Source: DATDVL01 sp035290025
GTDB taxonomy: Archaea; Nanobdellota; Nanobdellia; SCGC-AAA011-G17; DATDVL01
Assembly (NCBI GenBank): GCA_035290025.1
Contig: DATDVL010000057.1
Coordinates: 1 to 12,888, forward strand
DNA: 12,888 bases
Direction: 5' to 3'
In this document: positions 8,061 to 12,888 of the stretch, in pieces
How positions within the stretch are numbered: position 1 is the first letter of the stretch
Layout: the number at the start of each line of letters is the position of its first letter
Made by a program: the position numbers and the translations under genes
The notes under the pieces: generated by a model
Database searches by the model: none
What the model saw: the letters and a program-made list of their open reading frames with translations, nothing else
What the model was told of the DNA's origin: nothing

Positions 8061-9361
8061 TCATAACCAACCCAATTCTCAGAACGGAACGCTTCATTAA
8101 CAACACGCTCACGTGCAATAGCTAACGCCTGACCATGGAACGTACCTGAACCAGCAATGTCCAAACGATGCAACACATCACTCACATTGCGAGAAACAAT
8201 GTTACGAACACGGTCCACAACAAAAGTCCGGCCACTATCAGCGCCTGCAAACTTAGCCCTATACACCAAGTCCATATCAGCAAGCTGTTCCATTGTCGCA
8301 CCAATAACACCACCTGCATTCACCAAAAAGTCAGTCAAGAACAACTTACCTCTTTGATGCAACAAAGGCATGGCCCCATGAGTTACAGGATTATTCGCAC
8401 CACCCAAGATGATACTCGCCTGTATATTACTAACATTACCTTCATGAATTGCATCAGGGCGAGCAGCAGGCACCAAAATATCCGCAGACATTTCTAACAA
8501 TTGATCCAAAGAACTAGCATCATACCCAGACTGGTCAAACGGCACAGAACCTTCACGAGCAATAGCACCTAAAATAGGCTTAAAACCATCAAAATGTCGT
8601 TCCATAGCAGGAATATCCAAACCATCAGCACGATACACCCAGCCAGTAAGATCAGACAAGCCAACAACACGAACACCCGCATGATATAACAAACGAGCTA
8701 TCGGACGACCAACGTTACCATACCCCTGAACAATCGCACCCTGACCAGCTAACGTGAAATCAGAATCACGCTCCAAAGCATTCAAAGCAGCAAACAAACC
8801 CTCAGCAGTCAAAGCCCACTCATCCAGAGGAATACCACCAAACTGTTTCGGACGACCAACACCACCACGACCATGATTCCTGTGACCCAAACCTTCTGCA
8901 AAACGATCATACAACGCCTGCATGTCAAGCTCATTAGTATTCATATCAGGACCAGGAACATACTCAGGGCAACCTTCATAACCATCAAAGCCCATCAAAG
9001 CATCAGCATACAAACGCATAAACAATATATGATCTTCTGCTGACAACTGACTACCATCCGAATCAAAACCAGACTTACCACCACCAACAGGCAGCATCGC
9101 AAGCGCATTCTTTAAGGTCATTGCACTAGCAAGACGATAAATCTCAGAAAGAGGAATATCTTTAACCATACGTGTACCACCAATACCAAAACGACCACGA
9201 GCAAGATTATGCACGACAACATGACCCCAAGTTCTGCCTGTATTTGGATCAAACGTTCGATACACTGCATGCGGGCCAAGATCATCATCCACAGGCTTGT
9301 TTACATATTCTGGTTCTGTAACTTTTGCCAATGCTAATTTACTTGGTAAATGAAAATTCAT
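8039..9361 (-). CDS. Glu/Leu/Phe/Val dehydrogenase family protein
   Basis: NAD(P)-linked amino acid dehydrogenase of 440 aa, reversibly deaminating an L-amino acid to its oxo-acid and ammonia. Substrate-domain motifs are GGTRM (61-65), TLKNALA with Lys84, GGGKSGF with catalytic Lys96, and PGPDMNTNE with Asp139. The cofactor domain has a Rossmann motif GYGNVG (213-218) and GGANNPVT (320-327). GGTRM recalls leucine/valine/phenylalanine dehydrogenases, whereas the PDMNTNE block and length are closer to glutamate dehydrogenase, so the substrate is left open. Facing the aminotransferase, it could recycle the amino acceptor. Composition is unlike its neighbours: 29 Arg against 10 Lys, and a sample line has 48% G+C (29/60 at 8521-8580). 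ATG 9361 follows a GGAGGG site; it has its own TATA box. Confidence 0.93.
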   Translation of the reverse strand: MNFHLPSKLALAKVTEPEYVNKPVDDDLGPHAVYRTFDPNTGRTWGHVVVHNLARGRFGIGGTRMVKDIPLSEIYRLASAMTLKNALAMLPVGGGKSGFDSDGSQLSAEDHILFMRLYADALMGFDGYEGCPEYVPGPDMNTNELDMQALYDRFAEGLGHRNHGRGGVGRPKQFGGIPLDEWALTAEGLFAALNALERDSDFTLAGQGAIVQGYGNVGRPIARLLYHAGVRVVGLSDLTGWVYRADGLDIPAMERHFDGFKPILGAIAREGSVPFDQSGYDASSLDQLLEMSADILVPAARPDAIHEGNVSNIQASIILGGANNPVTHGAMPLLHQRGKLFLTDFLVNAGGVIGATMEQLADMDLVYRAKFAGADSGRTFVVDRVRNIVSRNVSDVLHRLDIAGSGTFHGQALAIARERVVNEAFRSENWVGYEGTIVSA

Positions 9362-9371
9362 AGTATATCAA

Positions 9372-9377
9372 CCCTCC
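9372..9377 (-). promoter_or_regulatory. Shine-Dalgarno GGAGGG of the amino acid dehydrogenase
   Basis: GGAGGG ends 10 nt before ATG 9361 on the minus strand and supports that start. The site sits inside a seven-codon reading frame (MRRVDIL, ATG at 9381) whose TGA stop overlaps the dehydrogenase ATG as ATGA. Confidence 0.6.
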
Positions 9378-9402
9378 GCATGGTTTATTACTAATTCTCC
9401 AA

Positions 9403-9410
9403 CTATATAA
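9403..9410 (-). promoter_or_regulatory. TATA box of the amino acid dehydrogenase gene
   Basis: TTATATAG on the minus strand would set initiation near 9381, giving a short leader of about 20 nt holding the GGAGGG site. It lies in the 93-nt gap after the HTH-10 gene, so the dehydrogenase can be transcribed on its own. Confidence 0.55.
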
Positions 9411-9454
9411 GGATAAGATACTTTCACCAACTATTGCAGCCGACATATGTAGGG

Positions 9455-10111
9455 TCACTTAAACAACTCACCCATAAAATTAATGATCTTCCCTTCAGCC
9501 TTACGCAAATGCTCCTCATACGTCGGACGAGAAACCTGACACAAACGAGACAAATCCTCAAGATTAACACTACGAGGAAAATTATAATACCCCTGCTTCG
9601 TCGCAATATCAAACGCATGCCACTGTTTATCTGTCAATTCCGGCATGACACGAGGGATACACAAAGAAGCAGGACCTGACTCGTGCACCTGCAACAAAGA
9701 AGCACCCAAATTTTTTTCTGCCAAACGAAAAACCTTCAACACAGACTCTTTATCAAACGAAGCAATCTCCCAATACTCAAAACCATCAGGAGCATTAATC
9801 ACTGGCTTAGGAAACAAAATAGTCTGGTTATAAAAATCCTGAATCCACGGCTCATCACGACCGCACACCGAAGCAACAAAGAAATTACCATCAACCTCAA
9901 AGTTATTAATAGCAGCATCCCGACGCATATCCTCCAAGAACAACTTCTTCTTGATGTCATCGCCAAACAGGATATTAGAAGAAATATAACACCAACCACG
10001 CTTAGACTTCAACGCACGCAGCGGGTACTGATAACAATGCACCTGAAACTTTTCTGTACGAGTACTAAACGGGCACGAATCATCCTTGAAGCGAAACTTA
10101 CACACCCACAT
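9455..10111 (-). CDS. HTH-10 (bacterio-opsin activator-type) transcriptional regulator
   Basis: Archaeal regulator of 218 aa. The C-terminal 63 residues (156-218) fit the HTH-10 family: MPELTDKQWHAFDIATKQG, then YYNFPRSVNLEDLSRL, CQVSRPTYEEHLRKAEGK, matching the LTxxQxxAhxxAxxxGYYxxPR...sxsTxxEHLRkAExK pattern. The N-terminal part begins MWVCKFRFKDDSC and carries scattered Cys (4, 13, 26, 41) and His25; it is probably a sensor domain with unknown ligand, and metal or redox sensing is only a guess. It lies upstream of and in line with the amino acid dehydrogenase gene and divergent from the Lrp gene, so it may control either. No good Shine-Dalgarno is near the ATG; an AGGTG about 18 nt upstream is probably too distant. 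Confidence 0.85.
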   Translation of the reverse strand: MWVCKFRFKDDSCPFSTRTEKFQVHCYQYPLRALKSKRGWCYISSNILFGDDIKKKLFLEDMRRDAAINNFEVDGNFFVASVCGRDEPWIQDFYNQTILFPKPVINAPDGFEYWEIASFDKESVLKVFRLAEKNLGASLLQVHESGPASLCIPRVMPELTDKQWHAFDIATKQGYYNFPRSVNLEDLSRLCQVSRPTYEEHLRKAEGKIINFMGELFK

Positions 10112-10169
10112 ACTTCTCAGACTACCCCCACACCTATCTGAAGAATCATACTCCTATTACACCATAACC

Positions 10170-10179
10170 TATTTAAATA
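10170..10179 (-). promoter_or_regulatory. palindromic TATA element in the divergent HTH-10/Lrp spacer
   Basis: TATTTAAATA reads the same on both strands. For the HTH-10 gene it would place initiation near 10149 with a leader of about 38 nt. It could also serve rightward transcription toward the Lrp gene, giving a leader of about 50 nt. The 143-nt spacer (10112-10254) is otherwise A/T-rich with no further gene. Confidence 0.5.
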
Positions 10180-10228
10180 AATTCTCCCAACAAAAATGGA
10201 TAAAAAGACCAAAAAAACTAAAAAACTC

Positions 10229-10236
10229 TTAATAAA
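10229..10236 (+). promoter_or_regulatory. TATA-like box for leaderless lrp transcript
   Basis: TTAATAAA is centred about 22 bp before ATG 10255. Initiation about 25 bp downstream would fall at the ATG itself, implying a leaderless mRNA; this fits the absence of any Shine-Dalgarno there. Confidence 0.5.
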
Positions 10237-10254
10237 TGGAATAAAAAACCAAAC

Positions 10255-10698
10255 ATGAAACTAGACAAAAAAGACTTTGACATCATTGCACAACTCAAAG
10301 AAGACAGCAGCCAAAGTACCAAAGACATCGCAAAAAATATCAACCTACCCATAACGACTATCCATAACCGTATCAATAAACTACGCAACAACGGCATCAT
10401 CAAACGCTACACCATAGAACTCAACTACCACAAAATAGGAACAAGCCTCGCAGCTTACATACTCCTCAAACTCGACTTCAAAAAACTCTTCAAAACATTC
10501 GCATCACAAGAACAATTCACAAAAGAAATACGAAAAAACGCACACATAAGAAACATCAGCTTCACCACAGGAGCATACGACGCCATAGCATTCGCACGAT
10601 TCAAAGACATGGAAGACCTCAACAACTTCCTCAACTACCTCGGGCAATATAACATTATCAAAGAAACCATAACCCACATTGTCCTACGAGAAGACTAA
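10255..10698 (+). CDS. Lrp/AsnC family transcriptional regulator
   Basis: DNA-binding regulator of 147 aa, normal length for the family. Residues 1-57 form the AsnC-type helix-turn-helix (LDKKDFDIIAQLKEDSSQS, then IAKNINLPITTIHNRINKL, GIIKRYTIELN). Residues about 64-145 form the RAM ligand-binding/oligomerisation domain with TGAYDAIAFARFKDMEDLNNFL-type core around 108-129, the usual amino-acid-binding region. Such proteins commonly regulate amino acid metabolism; here it lies next to a dehydrogenase, aminotransferase and aldehyde dehydrogenase group, so control of these genes or itself is a reasonable inference. It diverges from the HTH-10 gene and converges with aIF2 gamma. The ATG lacks a Shine-Dalgarno and is probably leaderless. 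Confidence 0.92.
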   Translation: MKLDKKDFDIIAQLKEDSSQSTKDIAKNINLPITTIHNRINKLRNNGIIKRYTIELNYHKIGTSLAAYILLKLDFKKLFKTFASQEQFTKEIRKNAHIRNISFTTGAYDAIAFARFKDMEDLNNFLNYLGQYNIIKETITHIVLRED

Positions 10699-10743
10699 AT
10701 ACAGACTCACATTCAACCAAAATATAGAAATTAGCTTATAATA

Positions 10744-12038
10744 TTATTTCATAACATTACCATAACCAATCAAACGCCAACGAGCACCAAAACGACGAGA
10801 AATAGTAATACGATCCGTAGGGTACGCACAAATAGGCAATTTTAACTTCATCGTCAACAAATCCTTCTTCAAATCTAAAACAACACCCACCGTAGCAGCA
10901 GAATTCACATTCAACATCAACGGCTCACCCTTCTTAATAGGCTCAACCACTAACTCATCCTTAGCACCGACAACACGCTGCAACAACACTGGCTTTAAAA
11001 TAATATCATACCACACCGGAGGCAACTTACCTGCAATACCCACACTATTACCCACCAAAGAATCAGCCTTCACCAAAAAAGGATCCAAACCTGTAAGAAT
11101 ACCCGCAGAACCACCCGGCACCAACTGATCAACATTCTTACCACCCGTCTGCAAACTCACAATCGTCGTCTTAATAGGCTCCCAAACCTTACGACCTTCC
11201 TTCTCAATACCACGACCAGGACGAATCTCAATATCCTGACCGACCTGCAAAACACCTTGCTTCAAAGCACCACCCAAAACACCACCCTTCAAATCAGCAA
11301 CCTTCGTACCCGGACGATTCAAATCAAAAGAACGAGCAACAAAAAACAACGGCTCCTTAGCAGCATCACGAACAGGAGTCTTAATAACCTCCTCAATAGC
11401 AGCAACCAAAAAAGACAAATTAATACGATGCTGCGCAGACACAGGAATAATAGGAGCACCCTCAGCAATCGTACCCTTCACAAAAACTTTAATCTGCTCA
11501 AAACTCTTCAACGCATCAGCCTCAGAAACCAAATCAACCTTATTCTGCACAATAACAATATTCTTCAAACCCAAAATCTCCAACGCCTGCAAATGCTCCT
11601 TCGTCTGCGGCTGAGGACACTCCTCATTAGCAGCAATCAACAACAAAGCACCATCCATAATAGCAGCACCCGACAACATCGTCGCCATCAACGTCTCATG
11701 ACCGGGAGCATCAACAAAAGAAACCTTACGCGAAGGAACAGCAACCTCAGAACACTCACCACACTGCTCCACAACACCAAAATGATCATGCTTACACTTA
11801 TAAAAAGTAGCATCAGCATAGCCCAACCTAATCGTAATGCCACGCTTCAACTCCTCAGAATGCGTATCAGTCCACTTACCGGAAAGAGCATGCGTCAACG
11901 TCGTCTTACCATTGTCTACGTCTTTGGTATAGGAAGATTCCTTCACTACTGTCCAACGAGACCAATGTTGACGAGCGGTTGCTGCCCTAACACGGAATCC
12001 TGATGAGCACCTGAAGATGTATTTTTCTTTTCACTCAT
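10744..12038 (-). CDS. eif2g: translation initiation factor aIF2 subunit gamma, interrupted by a 29-nt BHB intron; join of 12038-11951 and 11921-10744
   Basis: GTPase subunit of aIF2, which delivers initiator Met-tRNA to the small ribosomal subunit. Reading from ATG 12038 gives MSEKKNTSSG...PLVNIGLVG and then hits TAG TGA after 30 codons; the frame resumes after 29 nt. Joining 88 nt of exon 1 to 1178 nt of exon 2 gives 421 aa, a normal aIF2 gamma length. Spliced motifs are P-loop GHVDNGKT (29-36; His30 codon made across the junction), KRGITIRLGYADA switch 1, DAPGHE (100-105), NKVD (156-159), and the C-terminal GARWRLIGYG. The zinc-knuckle position reads C72, H74, H76, C83, C86 instead of four Cys. 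Asn33 replaces the common His. GAGGT at 12053-12049 supports the start. A GTG at 11946 opens a longer unspliced frame but lies within the intron and would lose the P-loop glycine. Confidence 0.9.
11922..11950 (-). other. predicted bulge-helix-bulge intron (29 nt) in aIF2 gamma mRNA
   Basis: On the minus strand the exon/intron flanks fold into hBHBh form. The outer helix pairs GTCTCG with CG-T-AGAC (one bulged T). The 3' bulge is AGA. The 4-bp central helix pairs TTGG (exon) with CCAA (intron). The 5' bulge is ACA, facing one unpaired A. The inner hairpin pairs GTAG-T-GAAG with CTTC-CTAT around a GAAT loop. Archaeal splicing endonuclease cuts such 3-nt bulges after base two; here this gives GTT GGA C + AC GTA GAC, i.e. 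Val-Gly-His-Val-Asp, exactly the conserved P-loop. Length 29 is not a multiple of three and the intron supplies in-frame TAG and TGA. Confidence 0.87.
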
Positions 12039-12048
12039 AGCGGAAAAT

Positions 12049-12053
12049 ACCTC
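12049..12053 (-). promoter_or_regulatory. Shine-Dalgarno GAGGT of aIF2 gamma
   Basis: GAGGT ends 10 nt before ATG 12038 on the minus strand. It favours this ATG although the same frame is open for about 24 codons further upstream without another ATG. Confidence 0.55.
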
Positions 12054-12104
12054 TTCAAAGGCCTTCAATTTCCCTTGATGGGTAATATACTTGTAAAAAG
12101 TCTG

Positions 12105-12114
12105 CTTTATAAAA
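12105..12114 (-). promoter_or_regulatory. TATA box of the aIF2 gamma gene
   Basis: TTTTATAAAG on the minus strand would start transcription near 12083, leaving a leader of about 45 nt with the GAGGT site. It lies in the 120-nt gap after the upstream 107-aa gene, so aIF2 gamma can be transcribed separately. Confidence 0.55.
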
Positions 12115-12158
12115 CTAACTTCTATTTAACGAAGTAGAGGATTCTGGTTGATATTGAC

Positions 12159-12482
12159 CTAGCCTTCTTGCGAGAGGGCGTCACTTTTTACTTCTCTCTT
12201 CAACATCACAAGTTCATTCTGCATTTCAACAACTTCTTCCAAACAACGAACATCAAGAAGAGGAGCATCACGCTTCGCAGCATCAGAAACTTTTAAATCA
12301 AATATCCTTGTATAAGAAGGATGCTCCACAGCAAGAAGCATAAAACCACGAATCATATCTATCCCTGTTGCATCACGAAAAACCCTATGTTGAGGGCGAG
12401 TACCTAACTCCAAAACAAAAGGTGTCTTACTATGAGGGGCATATCTAAGTTTTAAGTCAACATGACCAGCAATATATGTCAT
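12159..12482 (-). CDS. hypothetical protein, 107 aa, between S6e and aIF2 gamma
   Basis: I do not recognise this protein. It begins MTYIAGHVDLKLRYAPHSK, has a mixed central part (ELGTRPQHRVFRDATGIDM, then IRGFMLLAVEHPSY) and ends in a charged stretch that could form a short coiled coil (EEVVEMQNELVMLKREV). There is no signal peptide or membrane segment. Codon choice is T/G-ending like the other minus-strand genes, supporting a real gene. The start is taken as ATG 12482; an in-frame TTG two codons upstream (12488) is possible, but a TATA box at 12504-12512 would start transcription at about 12482, making a leaderless ATG mRNA the better fit. Position within the translation cluster hints at, but does not show, a translation-related role. 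Confidence 0.65.
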   Translation of the reverse strand: MTYIAGHVDLKLRYAPHSKTPFVLELGTRPQHRVFRDATGIDMIRGFMLLAVEHPSYTRIFDLKVSDAAKRDAPLLDVRCLEEVVEMQNELVMLKREVKSDALSQEG

Positions 12483-12503
12483 GAACAAAAAAAAATAGAT
12501 CTT

Positions 12504-12512
12504 CTATAAAAA
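12504..12512 (-). promoter_or_regulatory. TATA box of the 107-aa gene
   Basis: TTTTTATAG on the minus strand is centred about 26 bp before ATG 12482, the spacing expected for a leaderless transcript. A run of nine T (12495-12487) lies between the box and the start and might also act as a second termination tract for S6e. Confidence 0.5.
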
Positions 12513-12519
12513 CCTTACT

Positions 12520-12547
12520 AAAAAATGTTGTCCCAAACTAAGGACAA
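12520..12547 (-). terminator. hairpin plus T6 terminator after S6e
   Basis: Immediately after the S6e TAA, TTGTCC (12547-12542), an 8-nt loop and GGACAA (12533-12528) form a perfect 6-bp stem, followed after CA by six T (12525-12520). The layout parallels the terminator at the end of the amino acid dehydrogenase gene. Confidence 0.6.
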
Positions 12548-12888
12548 TTACTGCGCAGGCTTCTGCTCTTCAACTTTGGGAGGAATACCCAAAGACTCTT
12601 CCACAGACTTAGCACCATACTGAATAATCTTCAAATTCAACTGCGCCGTAAAATTCGTAATCTGGTTACCTCGTAACGCACGACGCTTAATAGCATCCTT
12701 CGGCAACGACTTCTTCTTACGCTTATGCAAACCAAAACCCTTATTGAGAATGATACGCTTACGCAAAGGAGAATCCAAAAACTTCAACATAGGAAAACCA
12801 GCAGAATCAGAACCACCAACAATCTCCAGTTCATACCCTGCTAAACCAACAACAGAACCAGCAACTTTTTCACCAATCTTACGACCAA
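12548..12888 (-). CDS. rps6e: ribosomal protein S6e (start outside the window)
   Basis: Small-subunit ribosomal protein found in Archaea and Eukarya. The frame is open to the window's right edge; 112 residues are visible, beginning GRKIGEKVAGSVVGLAGYEL, then EIVGGSDSAGFPMLKFLDS, RKRIILNKGFG and RALRGNQITNFTAQLNLKI, all characteristic S6e blocks. The visible part contains most of the conserved core; only the N-terminal strand region is missing. An ATG at 12790 is internal, since the GGSDSAGFPM block spans it. It is followed by a hairpin-T terminator and the 107-aa gene, then aIF2 gamma; S6e next to aIF2 gamma is a common archaeal arrangement. Confidence 0.95.
   Translation of the reverse strand, partial: GRKIGEKVAGSVVGLAGYELEIVGGSDSAGFPMLKFLDSPLRKRIILNKGFGLHKRKKKSLPKDAIKRRALRGNQITNFTAQLNLKIIQYGAKSVEESLGIPPKVEEQKPAQ

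Noticed and set aside
10744..11946. aIF2 gamma starting at GTG 11946 (400 aa, MKESSYTKDVDNG...)
   Set aside because: This start lies inside the predicted intron, replaces GHVD with KDVD and loses the first P-loop glycine, while a proper N-terminus (PLVNIGLVG) is encoded just upstream.
11257..12003. 248-aa plus-strand open frame opposite aIF2 gamma
   Set aside because: Its product is a low-complexity run of N, Q, T, R and L with no family resemblance; it is an antisense shadow favoured by the A/C-rich strand.
10744..12038. aIF2 gamma as a pseudogene with a frameshift
   Set aside because: Everything outside the 29 nt is intact with all GTPase motifs, and the 29 nt are bounded by a BHB fold whose usual cut sites restore the exact conserved codon. 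A random insertion would not predict this.
1..12888. CRISPR arrays, tRNA/rRNA genes, transposases or attachment sites
   Set aside because: No regularly spaced repeats, cloverleaf-like segments, transposase motifs or long terminal repeats were seen while reading the window.

Overview
The window reads as archaeal. It encodes two proteins restricted to Archaea and Eukarya, ribosomal protein S6e and translation initiation factor aIF2 gamma. It also has an HTH-10 (bacterio-opsin activator type) regulator, TATA boxes about 25 bp before several starts, and a perfect GAGGTGAT Shine-Dalgarno in front of one operon. Bacterial-type DNA gyrase genes and low G+C suggest a gyrase-bearing archaeon, possibly a DPANN lineage; the lineage is an inference and could not be tested here.

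Layout. Positions 1-4982 hold a rightward operon: gyrB (start lies just outside the window), a B3/B4-domain protein and gyrA, nearly touching. Positions 4983-5235 hold a possible decayed small membrane-protein gene, two tandem TATA boxes and the Shine-Dalgarno of the next operon. Positions 5236-7983 encode an aldehyde dehydrogenase and a class III aminotransferase, a transaminate-then-oxidise pair for an omega-amino acid. Facing them at 8039-9361 (minus strand) is a Glu/Leu/Phe/Val-type amino acid dehydrogenase, preceded by an HTH-10 regulator (9455-10111). An Lrp/AsnC regulator diverges from it (10255-10698). The section 5236-10698 therefore looks like an amino-acid catabolism and nitrogen neighbourhood with two regulators. 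The right end (10744-12888, minus strand) is a translation cluster: S6e (start outside), a 107-aa protein of unknown function, and aIF2 gamma.

The most striking observation is that the aIF2 gamma gene is interrupted inside its GTP-binding P-loop by 29 nt that bring in two tandem stop codons. The flanks fold into a near-textbook archaeal bulge-helix-bulge (BHB): a 3-nt bulge, a 4-bp helix, then a 3-nt bulge on the other strand. Cutting both bulges after their second base restores the frame and yields the conserved GHVDxGKTT motif exactly. I read this as a BHB intron in an essential protein-coding mRNA, to be removed by the tRNA splicing endonuclease and ligase.

A second global feature is strong strand asymmetry. 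The plus strand is rich in A and C whichever strand carries the gene, so plus-strand genes use A/C-ending codons and minus-strand genes T/G-ending codons. This suggests a replication-linked bias and explains the many long antisense open frames, which are not genes.
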